A stretch of DNA of 64,000 nucleotides from positions 8,272,911-8,336,910 of the forward strand of contig NC_089317.1 of the NCBI RefSeq assembly GCF_036669915.1. Direction: 5' to 3'. A model generated the notes under the pieces. The model did not search any database and had not been told where the DNA came from. It worked only from the letters and a program-made list of their open reading frames with translations. The translations under genes were made by a program, and so were the position numbers. Positions 44,901 through 57,247 of this stretch are shown here, one piece after another. Within the stretch, counting starts at the first letter, position 1. The number at the start of each line of letters is the position of its first letter. The DNA comes from Pocillopora verrucosa (Eukaryota > Cnidaria > Anthozoa > Scleractinia > Pocilloporidae).

Positions 44901-47900
44901 CTTTGACTGAAAGAAAGGACAAAAGAAGGATAATTTAGCTGACGTGTAGCTATATCCTCCCTCCCCCCCTGGAAGGTAAGGAAAATTCTACTACGAGCTA
45001 TGAAGGCGTAAATAGTCTGCATGCAAGCCAAGTTTCCCTGCTAGCTGTAGCAGGAAGGTGTCAATGGCGTCAACAGTTAGCCATAAAACGACCAAATTTT
45101 TAAACCTTTAGACGTACAATTTCACAGATTACAATCGCTAATGCTAAAATATTTTCCAAACATACCAGTTCCTCTGTCCGGAGGTATCTGGGACTCTAAA
45201 AACGAACAAACGAAAAACGATAAGAACAGCAGTCATTGCCATCACGTAATATTTCATAACATTGCCAAACATTCTGTGATTTACTTTTTTCATATATTTT
45301 TTTTGTTACCTGCTGTTTTATACTCCTTAGGGTCTGACGGTTGGCTTTGGCCAAGTTTATTAGAAGCTTGAACGGTGAATTCATACACTGTTTCCGGGTA
45401 AAGTCCTGGTATAGTGTGCATGTTGTTATCTGGGTGACCAACAAACTGTTCCACAAAGTCTCGGTTGCTTTGTTTGACGCGATAATGGATTGTGAACTCT
45501 TGATCATATCCTCCACTGTATCCAGGTGTCCAGCTCACATTAACGCTTACAGTTTTCGAATTTTGGTCTTGAAACGACTTCACGTCCACATTAATTGGTT
45601 TATCTGGAATCCCTGCCAAGAAAGTGACTCTGTTTCAGTTTTAAAAGATATTTTAGGGTAGTGAAAATCTATTCATTAGACCGCTTGTAAGCAAGAGTCC
45701 CACTTAGTTTACACTTGAAATTCTCCTTCACTGGCGATGGATGGCTGGGGTGGTGATTTCCTGTCTTCAAAGTGCTGCATCACACTCTAGTGAAAAACCT
45801 CTCAGGATCTTAACCAATGTCCGACGATTGTTTAACACCTGCCAAAGACCCTTGCAGACTAAGACCTCTAAGGATCCTCAAATTAATTTTTCAATTTTTT
45901 ACAATTTTTTTTTTTAATTAACTAACGATATGTTTTTTTTTAAATACTTGCTGCTGATAATCTAAAGGTGGGATTCACATTTGTAAACACAGACATTTTG
46001 TATACTTCGGCCAATTTCTTCCTAGTTTTCCTGGTATCACACCATGAAACGTTACGCAAACCTCAAAGATTGATAGTCGCCAATTTTCTTTTCCTTCTTG
46101 AGACTACAATCTGATGATCACACAGATTATTAGAAAAAAAAGTTAAGCTTAGAGTCCTACTGACCTCTTTTCCTTATGGTGTATTGCTGGTTGTCACTTC
46201 CCAGAAGATTTACAGCGACGCAATAGAAATGTTCCCCTATTGCACTGACTGCAACCTTCAATACACTGGTGTCTCTCTCCTTTGTGATGCTTTTCACTTT
46301 TTCATCGTTCAATGAGCTCAGATCTTGTCCATTAAGTTGACGTTTCCATGACAACGACGGTGGAGGTTTGCCGCTGACGATACAAGTTAAATCGACTTGC
46401 TCGCCTTCATCACCAGGTATTTGGGTGCTTGTAGGGGTGGATGTGACAATGATCGGACGTGCTGTTAGAAAGAAGTTATTCTCTAGTTTATTTAAACTGT
46501 GTAAAGCATTTTTCTGACTGATCAATTTTTTCTGCTTTCTGGTGATTTACAATCAATTTTCGCAACTATGCGACCTTTGAGGGTTTTTTGGACAAACAAT
46601 ATTTTAGCCTGCACACTCGCTTCTTTGCCGAAAGTAAGTTAGAAGCGTTGAGCAACGCAAGAAGGCCAGCGGTCTGCAAGGCATCTGGCAAACCACTTAC
46701 AGGCCTGTTACCGGCTAGCGTTGCCCAAAGCATCAAACTTATTTGCAGGCGAAAAACCGGCTCCTACTGCAGAACCAATTATAAGCCTGCTCGCCGGCTA
46801 ATAATTTCACTGAAATTGGTTTCCCTAGTTTCAAACACAAGACACTGTTAACCGGATTAAATGATACATCAACTGCTGCCAAAGATCACATACCCAAGTT
46901 CTACATGGAAACACCATCAAAACATCTAACGAGCAAGAGAACTTACTCTGAACATTAAGAGTGATTTCTTTCCAATCCTCGCCAAGTTCATTTTTAGCCA
47001 CACATCTGTAGGTTCCATCATTTTTGCCACTTGTGTTGCGTATGATGCATTGCTCACCCGAGCAATCTAAGTTATCACCTCCTATCTTTTTCCAGGTAAT
47101 TGTTGGCTGTGGCACTCCCTTTGCACGACATGTCATTGTAACATTGTTTGTTTCATTGACTGTGAATGCACTTTGATAGGAAGTGATTGTTGGTGGATCT
47201 TTTGTAAAACAACAACAAAATAAGAAAGATAAGTGACAAATAAAAATTACCACTGGTGATGGGGCTATTAAAACAATTTTCCATGAAGTGCGCAACAAAT
47301 CAGAGATTGCTTTGCTTTTGCTTTAACTTGCTTTGTGATTGGTACAGAAAAACTCGTGCCACTCTCTAAACCAATCAGATACAACACCAAAACCAATCAC
47401 GAATTGGTCACCCACGTTTTCCCGCGCTTTAGGCGGTTTGGTTATTTTTAGTTCTTATTGGCACTCAACCCATGAACTCTTATTAAAAGTTCTCATTAGT
47501 AATTCTCCTTACTGTCTGCTGTGCAATTCTTATGATCTCAGTTGAGAGAATTCGGTACTGGATCAACTAAAACTCCCCTGATTGATATTTTTCTCTATTC
47601 TCATCATTTGTCTGCTTGATATTGTATTGATATTGTAAGGAGATATTCTGTCTTGATCACTCATGGGATTAAAACGGTGAAAGGTATTTTCCTTACTTCT
47701 GATTGGCCATTGAAATTACTATGGTTTAGGTTTTGCAACACGCAATTGAAAAGCACTCTAAAAAAATAAATACAACTTACGCTTAATAAGTAATTGTGCT
47801 CTGGCAGGAGGTCCTTCTCCTAGAGAGTTGGTTCCAGTACAGGAATACCATCCTGCATCAGCCTGAGTCACTGAAGCCTTTGTGAAAGTTGTTGTTACGC

Positions 47901-50900
47901 AGGCACTGCAACTTTCTCCAGGTATGTCAACTCCATTGAACTGCCACTTTTGTGAAAGGGTGGGCGGATTGCCGATGGTTTTACAAGAGAAGGTTGCTTC
48001 TTGTCCCTCAGACAGTGTGAGGTTTTTCGGATGATCAGCATCAGACTGAACAACTGGTCGATCTGAAGATTTAAAAAACATAATTGAAACTCTATCTCAA
48101 AAGTAAATTGATGAAATAGTCTGATACGCAAAGAAAAATGCCGAGGTTACTTAATTTCACACATCAGTGACCCAAATTAAATTGGCAATGAGTAATAATC
48201 AAAGTGGATCTAGCACAAATCACTTTCAAATTCAAACGAAAATTAGACAGCTACACAAAGCAGGGGCATAAAATTTGGATTTAGCACTCTGTCAATACCA
48301 GCATTACAAGTTAGACCCTGGAATGTGATTGAGTCATGTGGCCCATTTAGTTAGAGCTTCTCCCAGTTCTGTAACATGACGCAGCTCACAAAATTGTCCC
48401 TCCCCCTAATTGAGATGCTATTCCAACTCAAGATCACCCCCTGCATTTCATTGGGCTTCCCACTGATACTCATTTATACTCTTGGGTAGAAAGAGGATCT
48501 GCAAGAGTAAAGTGTCCTGCCTAAGAACACAACATAGTGACCCATGTCAGGCTCAAGCCAGGAGCTTTTGAGGCAGATTCCAGAGAGTTGACTGTAAGGC
48601 CATTGCACATGTCACCTACTTCTATAAGGGTGAGCATGTACTAACAGTATTAAAAAGAATTGGGAAATACTCTGACTTCTAAAAGCATAATTCACAGAGT
48701 GATAGCAAAGCTGTTAATTAAAAAAAGGTATTGTTAAATAATTTAAGAAAATGAAGTACAGTATCAGTGTCTCAGTTGAACATCAACATGATCACAAGTC
48801 AATCACATTAAAAAAACATATCCGAACAACCCTTGAAGAATCAACAATTTTGCAACCGGTCTATAAGAGTTTTATATTAACACTGCCATGTAATGTACAC
48901 ATACAGTGATTTTACTGTGCTAATTGCCCTCAATTATACGAATAAGGCGCAAACTGAAAAAAACAAAAAAAAAAAAACAAAAAACAAAAAAAACCACAAG
49001 AAAACAGATAGAAGAGACAGGACTAAGTCCTGTCCACCTTTGTCTGCAACAACTGTAACAGAGATTGCCAAGTTGGAATTGGGTTCTGAGGCCATACATA
49101 GCATTGCATTAAGACCAAACTCAGCATTTTCCATGATCTTGCAAGAAAAAAAAGGATGGTTGCTATCCTAACAAAATTCCCTATTCATTTGATCAAATAC
49201 TTACAGCGCACTTCAAGATCTGTGGTTTGCCTCCTCTGACCAGCACTGTTGAAAGCCACACAAGAGAAAGTCCCATTCTGCTGCCAGGTTACTTTATCAA
49301 TAGTAAGATAAGAAAGAGTTCTCAAAAGTTTGGAATTTTGAACTGGTGCGACTTCAGTTGTGATATTGTATGGCGTGCCAGTCAGATTTTTTTCACCCAG
49401 CTTCCAAACAATTTGAGCATATGGTTTGGCTTGAACTGTGCATGCGTAGTTCACTGTTTCATTTTCAGTCTTTGTTTGTTTGTTTGGCAAATTACTCTGG
49501 AATGATGGTGGCACTGTAAAATAAAGACAGGCAAAATGTGTTAATTAAATTAATTTTGCACAAGATAAAATCATGGCCTCACTTCATAGATTTGTAATAA
49601 AAAAAAAGTAAAAGAACTTTAAATACAAAGCTACATATATTTCTGGCTGTGGAATTAGGTGAACAACAGCTTTAACATGGGAGATCAATTGCAAAAAAAA
49701 AAATTAATTTTGCACAAGATTAAATCAAGGCCTCACTTCATAAGTTATACTGGAAACAAAGATCAATTGCCAGGGAAATGTGCATGGGGTGTTCATTTGG
49801 CAATGGATATAATCACAGAATGCTACACATTATACCCAGAATAGTCTGGCTAAATTTCTGTGGCCTGACCTTTCTATTTATCTTTCATTTTTTCTACAGA
49901 CCTAGTAAACATTTTGCTTTCACTTCATAACACAGTGAGTGTTGTCAAGGAAGACCCTGGATATACACAAGTAACCTTTACATTTTCCTGTTTTTCACTG
50001 ACACCAGTTTTGCACTTTTTGACTTAACAGTTCACAGAAATCTGATGTGCCACTATTTTTGAACAAATCAGGAATTTTGCATTTATTCTGATTTCTGAAA
50101 ACTGTTTTTTTCCTTCTAAAAAACTGTGGTTTTACTTCACTTATCCATGGTGGTTGTGTGTTTTGCTAGAACTACATGTATTTCTCACCTATTACTTTGA
50201 CTGTCAATGATTTTGATGGCCCATCTCCAAGTGCATTTCTTGGCACACAGTTGTATGAGTTATCCTCCTCAGTAAGCTGTACATTAGGAATTGTGTATCT
50301 TCCCCCTGAGGTGCCAGTCAGTATTGTTGTACCTGATGGTGTTGTACGTTGGATGGTGTAAGTTGGAGCAGGATAGCCATTTGCAGTGCAAGTAAGAGTT
50401 ACACTTGTTCCTTGCACAGCATTATTGTCAGGATTCCCAGTTGTAAAGGTTGTAACAGTTGGTTTATCTGTCAATTAGTAAGAGAAGCTCAGAATCATTC
50501 TTAAATTGCATGTTGTAATCAGACACCTGTTAAGCCACTTTATCACCTGACCAACTTGATACATTTTAACTTTTTCTAGAATGTGTATGCTTCAACCAAA
50601 ATGAAAGATATTTCCGCTAGAGTGATGCCTATGAAAGATATCATCTAGTTAATGAATTACCAACAGAAGCAATGAGTAACCTTCACCCTTTCACCCCTAA
50701 AGAGTGACTAGCTCTTATATCACTCCTGAGTCAAACATTAAGGTCTCAAGAAGAAAGGAAATGATCACCAACTAAAGAACCTCTTGATTGTTTGACAAAC
50801 TCTCCTTATCAAAACCTTAAGAAATGTATATAGAACAGTATGGAGAATATATATACTGATGTTAACAGGGTGTAAAATGTGAATTTATAAATTGTCATCT

Positions 50901-53900
50901 CAAATGACTTTCAGGTCAACATGATTTTAAAATTTTTCACTGTACCACACTAGTTTGAAATAAATTTAACCTGCATCATATGAAAGTCTGTTTCAAACTT
51001 CAAAAGTTCTTCATGGTACTGAACTTACATCTCACATTCACCAGCCTTGTTTCCTGAGCACTACCAAACGTATTTGTTGCCACACATGTATAGTTCCCTG
51101 CATTTAACACTTGGGCACTTGCAAGTTGCAAAGTGTTTTGTGAGTCTCCAATTGCTCCTCCATTAAACGTCCATGAGTAGGAGGGTTTTGGAAATCCATC
51201 AGCCTGGCATGTGAGGGTTAAGCTTTGACCAAGTTCCACAACTGCTGGATTTGGATTCACTGTGACTTGCTGAGGTGCATCTAGGATAAAAAAGAGGCAG
51301 TATGAGCTTACACCTGTCAGTGTACCAGTCTATCCTGACAGAGAACAAAAGACACAATATAGCATGCAGCAACCCAGAAATGCTTCAAACATGGAACATT
51401 TCATGCAAGGGTTTCAAAAGTAACAGGGCAATGGGTGGACCTACCCAAATATAATGTGCTACATGTAGCTACCTGCTTGTGGCCTGCACACAAATGTGTG
51501 AGTTGTCCTCCTAATATACATGTACAGGTACAGTAATTATCTTCAAATTAACTCACATCTAAGCACAATGCAACATACCATAATGGTTTGGTTTCGCACC
51601 TGGGGCACTTTTTACTTTTATTACCTCTAGGGAGGATGCTTATTCAGAACAGAGTGCTAATTAGAAACAAGGTGTTTATTTCTCTTTTGAAGAAGAACAA
51701 CATAATATGCCAAACAAAACCGTGATATTTATTTCAGGGGATCAACAACACAAGAAAAAAATGCGCTTGTTGTCCCTGGATCCTTCCTGGCCAGAACAAC
51801 CAGCCAAGCAATCTCTGAAAAATTTTGAGACAGCCTCATTACTTTGAAAAAACAGTGTACTCACATGGACATAATAGTTGAGAGACTGAGCAGATGACCA
51901 ACATTTGTGTAATGAAACTTTACATAAGCAATTTAAGGAAAATGAAGCATGGTTGATCTCAATTCACATGTAATTTAACATTGCCACCATTGAAACAGAA
52001 TAGGGGCACTTTGCACTTATTGGAATAAGGGAGTTTTTCATAAGGAGGTCCTCACTGGATTGAGGGTACTAACTCAAAATGGGCACTGATTACAATAGTG
52101 GTACTTATTGTCAAAAAAAAAAAAAAAATTAGGCTTAGTACAGAGGGGGCACTTATTGGAATGAGGGCACTAAATATAATCACTGTCAGTGGTAAATTGG
52201 ATCAAACCTAAAAATGCAGGAAAATGAAACTGCAAGGGCCTTCACCCCCAAATTTTCCTATGGAGCCCAGACCCCCTTGGCAACAAGAGGCTCTCCAGAC
52301 CTTCTCTGCCTGCTACTCTAGAGCACCCATTGGGATCAAATTTTAATTAAATCAGTATCAGTATTTGCACAGGATAGCAAAATCAGCAAACATATTTAAC
52401 AAATCTACAACATGGTCCAGTTCATAACAATAACTTACAGTTGACCAATAAGAAAGCAGATTTTCTATCTCCAGTTCCAACCGCATTTGTACCGTCACAC
52501 GAGTATTGCCCAGCACTTCCCTTCTTAGCATTTTTGATTGTCAGTCTGCTTTGTGTATCGCTAATTTTCAAAGTTTCAAAATCTTGTGAACTGGATATCT
52601 CATTGCCATCCTTAAACCATTTGTATGTGGTTGCAGTGGGAAATGCTTCTGTGATACAAAGAAATGTGGTAGTACGACCTTCCACGACAGTTTGATTACT
52701 GCTCAAACTGTTTGTTTTGTGCACAGGACGGACTGTAAGATAAAAATATGAAAACATTAAAGGAAATCTTTATCATTGGCTTACACAAGGATTAAGTGAT
52801 AGAGCTACAGTACACTTTACAGCCCTAAATGTATACTTCTGTTATAGACTGGACTTTCTATTGGTTTCCCAGCCTAATAACCCACGCAGAATGTGACAAA
52901 ATCATGAGAATTGTTTATCAACCACAAACTAAAGGTGAGAGTCTTACAAACTTTTCTTGTGTTCTTCCAACATCTCGAGTGGGTTATTACACCCAGTAAA
53001 TCAGTAGAAAATTAAATAAACTGCTTTCACAAAATGAAGTTAAAACATTTCAATTTTCTATGGGTTTAAGGGTGCAGTAATCGATAGTTTTTTCCCCAAT
53101 CAATCAGCACTTGTAATATCTCAGTTATTTACCCCTTTAACTCCCATGAGTGACCAAGACAGAATTTCTCCTTAGAATATCAATACAATATCAACCAAAT
53201 AAATCATGAGAATAAAGAAAAATATCAATTTGGAGATAATTAGTTGATCCAATACTAAATTATCTGAACTAACTTTTTAAGAATTGTATGGTTGACAGTA
53301 AGGAGAATTACAAATTTGATCTGGGAGTTGAAGGGTTCATAAACAGGAATAGTCACAACAATTTTCAATCTTTCTCAAAATTACCTTTACATGAACAATT
53401 GACAAAATGATCCCATGAACATGAAGAAAATGTTTTAACAGATGTCCTGGGAGATAATGTTCAGGACTGACTGTCAATGACATTCATTCTTTGTATAACG
53501 GGTATCATAAAATGTCCTCATAGATAAAAATTCAACTAAAGACCACATCATTTTGACTTTTAACTGAAGTATTGTGAAAATGTGGTTTGTTTTGAAATTA
53601 CAGAACACACCAAAAAAAGAAATTAGGTGAACTTGAATTCAATCCTGGACTCACAAGAAACAGAGTTCTGAAAGTTCAAAACCTCTTCTACATGTTACTA
53701 TTCATGCATGTCTTTGTTGGCCATTTCAATCTGAGAATTTGTCCCTGATCCCCTCTAAATAATGTATATCAACTGTACATGTATGTCGTCCAATATTTAT
53801 TGCATTCAGTCTTGGATATACATGTACATTTTCAAAAGATAAGTACACATGCGATTGTTTGTCTCACAATGTGGTCACTATGCTCGTGGATCGTGATGTT

Positions 53901-56900
53901 TGAACTGCATACTGCTTCTCTTTTTTAGGCCATGAGGGAGATTGTGTAATTGCATCACCTATCAACTGTTGTGCTCAGCTGTGACTTTTTTTCTTAGCAG
54001 TTTATCACACGTTTCTTTGTTGGGCATTTCTATCAGTTTGTAAGCTGGTAATTTCCTCAGTCTTACTACCCATCTATTTAACATTGTCAGTATCATAATA
54101 GTAAACAAAATGTATGAAATAAACTATCCAGGGAAAAGAATAAAAGTAGGTATTGTGAGTTGACTTACATCTTACTGTAACCTGAACAGTGTAAGAGTCA
54201 CTGTACTGGCTAAGAGTTGGAACATTAACAACAGCTTCACATCTGTACGTCCCTGCATCATCCCTGCTGGCTGATGTTATTGTGTAGTTGGAGTTATTTG
54301 GATCTTCCGGAATCTTTACATCATCTTTATACCACCTGTAAGTGGGTTTGGGGTTGCCACTAGCAACACAAAACAATGTTCTTGTGGCACCTTCATCCAA
54401 AGTTGGAGCTGTTGTAGTTTTGAGTGTAATTGTTGGGCTCACTGTGTAAAACAATGAATTTTTATTAATACAAAGGTCAGATAATCATGGGATTATTACA
54501 GCATCCTAAAATATTTTTGAATTACCAGATTGAAAAGTTTTAATACTGGGGTTCAAATCTGTCCTAAAGCCTTGACACACTTGACAATTTTCATATTCTT
54601 ATTGCAATGATCAGCAAAAATTACCAAGTGTGCTTGACACAACAATGGCAATTTCCGTGGATTGCTATGATGGGCATGTAGGATTGCTGATACCTGGCAT
54701 GTCAGATATCACTGATTTTTGCTGGTAATCAAAATTGGCTGCATGCAATCTGTGGAAAAAATCACCAAGTGTGTCACCAGCTTTAGTTCAAAAACATCAA
54801 AACTAAGAAATATTTGTGCCACCAATATTAATAGTAATTTAACTTAGTTCAAGAACTTACCAACAACAACTAGTTTAGCAGTATCCTTAATCACAGGAGG
54901 GACACCAGAAGTGAAAAACACTTGACAATCAAAATCACCATCGTCCTTTGTCTGAACATTGGATATTCGAAGTGTTGCATCCCCTGATACCTGATATTGT
55001 GAATTGAGAACAGTGGCTGGTCCACTTGATGGTTTAGTAGCAACCCAAACATTATTGTGAAACCAAAGTACTTGACTGACTGTTTTCCCATTTCTGTTGA
55101 AATTCCAAGACAAGGAAGCAGATTGCCCCTTCAACTGATACACAGGACTGTTTGGTTTACTTGTGAAACTTTGACTGTCTGGAAATATACAAAGGAATAA
55201 AAAAGAAGTTTTAATGACTGTATAAGGATAAAAGACTATCAAGAGAAATTTCCAGCTTGCTTTATTCAAAGCTGCCAATTAGGAACTCATATCTCAAAAC
55301 ATGGTAAGTAGAAAATTTTAATCAAGTTTTTTTTTAAGATGGAGATGACTGTTTTTAAGAGTTGGAGCATTCTTCTATTTTAACCTTTTAACTCTCATGA
55401 GTGACCAAGACAGAATTTCTCCTTACCATATCAAAACAATATCAAGTAGACAAGAGATGAGAATATGGAAAAATATCAATTAGAGTATAAGTAGTTGATC
55501 CAATACCAAGTTCTCAGAATTAACATCTTAGAATTGTATAACAGGAAGTAAGAGAATTACCAACAAGATCTTAGACATGATAGGACAAAAAGAAGATGAG
55601 AAGCACTCAGGAAGTTTACCGAGCTTGAAAGATTTGTAAGAGTTGCTGTTTACATAGGTGAAAACAACTCTAACCTCCTAACAACAAAGAACTGTCGAAA
55701 ACTTTCCAAGTGCTTTTTATTTCAATGAAGACACTTTTAATTTAATAACATCCTCAACATGGTATTTTAAAAGTTGTACCAAGAAAAATTGCCTCTACTA
55801 CTAGTACACTTTACTCATTAATTTTATTATCAGCAAGTATAATAGAAAGATGAAGTGGGCTTGCTTATCAAAATATTCCCAAAAAGAAGCCAGTCATTTT
55901 GGAATGAATTGGTGGAATGGAATGGGTACCCTGTGCCACATTTCAACCATTTATGCAAGAATAGTGGATGAATGAAATATGTCCCCTTAGCTTTACACAG
56001 AGCAAATAAAACTTGCTAAAGCAGACTTGAATGAATCTTGCACCAATGTAGCATAATGATCAATTTCTACACAGCCTACAAGAATTACCCAAACATTGAA
56101 TGGTTTGCAATCCTAGATTTACTTTAATCAGATTCCAAACTTAATCAGTTAATATCATTAGAGCATTTGTAACAGCTGCACAGTCCTTGCTTTAAGTGTT
56201 TGATAAAATGGTTTCACTTAGTTGGCTTCCCAAGTAGCGATTGTACAGGCATGAAAAATAAATTACATTTTGTTATAAGCGGTTCACTGGTCACCAAAGC
56301 CGATGGCAAGTGATCTGTTGCTTTCATTGCTCAACTTTTCTGTATGATAATAACTTTCATCATGAATAACACTCCTGTTTGGTTTACGTTGGAGCAAGAC
56401 TATTTTGAAATCAAACTGGCCGTACACTTTCAAATCAGCCAATATATAATTATTCGCCCAATTACTCCTCATTTGCTCAATTTATCGTTATCGTTACAAA
56501 AGCACGGTGTATGACGAGTTTACAATATAAGACAAATACAAAATAGACTTGATGTAAATTCGCTGCAAGTTTGAAGAAGACTTAGTGAGATGCTCTTGAA
56601 TCTAAAACAAACAAATAACTGCTGGGCAATACATTCAAGATAAACCTAAGTAAAATGTGCCGAAATTAAGAATAATTTTTAACAAACTGGAGGAGATATT
56701 AGCGCATAATATGCTGAAATCCGTTATCTGTGGCTTGTAACAAGCTTATATATTCGAAGTAAGATTAGATGGGAGAGCCGAAACCCATACAACGCACATG
56801 ACATGAAATATTGAGCTAACAATGTAAGGCTTTACCTAAATAGTCAACACAGGTACAATAATTTACTCCCTTAACACAGAGTTCATGTACGTGTGATGTT

Positions 56901-57247
56901 AGCAAGTTACCAGCCACGTTCACGATTGTTTTTGGTCGAGCATGCCTCTAATCGAGGTGTACTTAACAGCGACGGCACCCTCAAATAGGGCTCATCAAAA
57001 TGACAAGAAAAGCAATCATTATAATTCCTAACTTCCGATCAAAGCAATTTATTTACTTCTCAATTTTGGAACTACTGAAAACTCCTGAGAAACTTCGCGA
57101 TTGCATAAACATTCAAACTCATCGAAGGTCGAGTGCAGTACACGAATCGTGCGTATGTTATCAATATTACTCACCTACAAACCGCAATCCACCGATAGAT
57201 AACAAAGCCACGAGTCTAAAATACACCATAAACATCTCTATCACCAT
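37736..57247 (-). CDS. Nephrin/Kirrel-like Ig-FN3 adhesion receptor
   Basis: A complete 22-exon model, all phases consistent, 4,734 coding bases (about 1,577 residues). Exons (minus): 57247-57175, 55178-54861, 54441-54169, 52732-52439, 51280-51029, 50467-50189, 49513-49205, 48062-47781, 47198-46947, 46461-46165, 45612-45310, 45195-45166, 44906-44646, 44081-43929, 43383-43353, 42799-42618, 42284-41921, 41315-41113, 40364-40302, 39560-39375, 38666-38536, 37933-37736. Exon 1 gives a signal peptide (MVIEMFMVYFRLVALLS). Nine phase-1 exons each encode one Ig domain (for example LTCxA, W, and DxGxYxC-type motifs). Two exons encode FN3 domains, separated by a 10-residue linker exon. One membrane helix and a long Pro-rich tail follow. 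This architecture resembles nephrin and Kirrel proteins, which act in cell-cell adhesion. The start was chosen for the signal peptide and Ig phase. Confidence 0.9.
38145..38305. repeat. Dispersed repeat family B, copy
   Basis: The landmarks tttcgattgagt, gctttggttttgc, cgctctgtgattggtc and caaccaatcaaatg match the reverse complement of 62152-62305. It lies in the last intron of the adhesion receptor gene. Confidence 0.75.
38873..38957. repeat. (ATT)n microsatellite
   Basis: An imperfect run of ATT/TTA trinucleotides interrupted by a few TTG and TTAC units. Open frames here (poly-Ile, poly-Tyr or poly-Asn) are artefacts. It lies in an intron of the adhesion receptor gene. Confidence 0.95.
39187..39348. 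repeat. 54-bp tandem repeat, three copies
   Basis: Units starting aacaattttgtaatacctat begin at 39187, 39241 and 39295. They differ by a few bases (aaaataat versus agataata). The array ends 27 bases before the donor of the exon at 39560-39375, so it is intronic. Confidence 0.95.
39787..39800. repeat. Poly(C) tract
   Basis: A run of C after gtcaccc within an intron. A second such run is at about 63479-63495. Confidence 0.8.
43929..44081 (-). other. Transmembrane exon of the adhesion receptor
   Basis: This exon encodes a short stalk, a membrane helix (WMIAVIVLVAGLLLLAIVV and following LALCC), and a basic stop-transfer sequence (FKRRKKEHGG). It places the Ig/FN3 part outside the cell and the Pro-rich part inside. 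Confidence 0.95.
44646..45612 (-). other. Two FN3-domain exons and a 30-bp linker exon
   Basis: 45612-45310 is a clear fibronectin type III domain (VSVNVSWTPGYSGGYDQEF, then TVYEFTVQASNKLGQS). 45195-45166 is a 30-bp phase-1 mini-exon encoding ESQIPPDRGT, with acceptor tttag and donor gtatg. 44906-44646 is a more diverged FN3-like domain (VILVEWTIADDQVTIATLEI, then LKADSSYRFRM). The mini-exon can be skipped without changing frame, so alternative splicing is possible. Confidence 0.8.
47300..47437. repeat. Dispersed repeat family B, copy
   Basis: Its reverse complement matches 62152-62305: gcgggaaaacg, gaccaa.tcgtgattggtttt, gtaccaatcacaaagc. It lies in an intron between Ig exons. Confidence 0.8.
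47460..47690. repeat. Dispersed repeat family C, copy (inverted)
   Basis: Its reverse complement matches 53126-53340 and 55381-55570: cccatgagtgatcaagacagaat, ctccttacaatatcaatacaat, aaaaatatcaat, agttgatccagtacc, agtaaggagaatta. Confidence 0.8.
48181..49204. other. Intron, no feature
   Basis: Intron between two Ig exons of the adhesion receptor gene. An A-rich run at about 48958-48995 accounts for the Lys-rich open frame there. No coding or RNA feature is supported. Confidence 0.6.
50684..50880. repeat. Dispersed repeat family A, copy 3 (inverted)
   Basis: Reads ttcaccctttcacccctaaagag ... actctccttatc ... agtatggagaatata ... taacagggtgtaaaatg, the reverse orientation of 16836-17043. Intronic. 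Confidence 0.75.
51590..52240. repeat. Intronic degenerate duplications
   Basis: The phrases gggcactttgcacttattggaata, gggcactgattacaat, gtggtacttattg and gggggcacttattggaatgagg recur between 52005 and 52180. They suggest a short degenerate tandem array in an intron of the adhesion receptor gene. Confidence 0.45.
53126..53340. repeat. Dispersed repeat family C, copy
   Basis: It begins acccctttaactcccatgag and ends gggagttgaagggttc, with inverted ends. The inner landmarks gaccaagacagaatttctcc and agttgatccaatac are shared with 55381-55570 and, inverted, with 47460-47690. Confidence 0.85.
55381..55570. repeat. Dispersed repeat family C, copy
   Basis: Starts taaccttttaactctcatgag and shares gaccaagacagaatttctcc, aaaaatatcaatt and agttgatccaatacc with the copy at 53126. 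Its right end is less complete. Confidence 0.85.
55571..57174. other. First intron of the adhesion receptor gene
   Basis: The remaining part of intron 1 between the signal-peptide exon and the first Ig exon is AT-rich. No alternative exon, RNA gene or large repeat was recognised. Confidence 0.5.

Larger units (their letters stand above)
46165..55178 (-). other. Nine Ig-domain exons of the adhesion receptor
   Basis: The exon starting at 55178 is V-set-like (QSASLSWNFNRNGK, W, DDGDFDCQVFF). The next eight are I-set or C2-like, with typical signatures: TLFCVASGNPKPTYRW and DDAGTYRCEA (54441), LTCQADGFPKPSYSW and NAGNYTCVA (51280), TMTCRAKGVPQPTITWKK (47198), and LTCIVSGKPPPSLSW (46461). One exon per domain with phase-1 borders is the classic arrangement allowing domain duplication and exon skipping. 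Several N-linked glycosylation sequons are visible (NLT, NNVT, NGTF). Confidence 0.9.

Noticed and set aside
48893..49171. Lys-rich open frame in an intron
   Set aside because: Caused by an A-rich run inside the receptor gene's intron.
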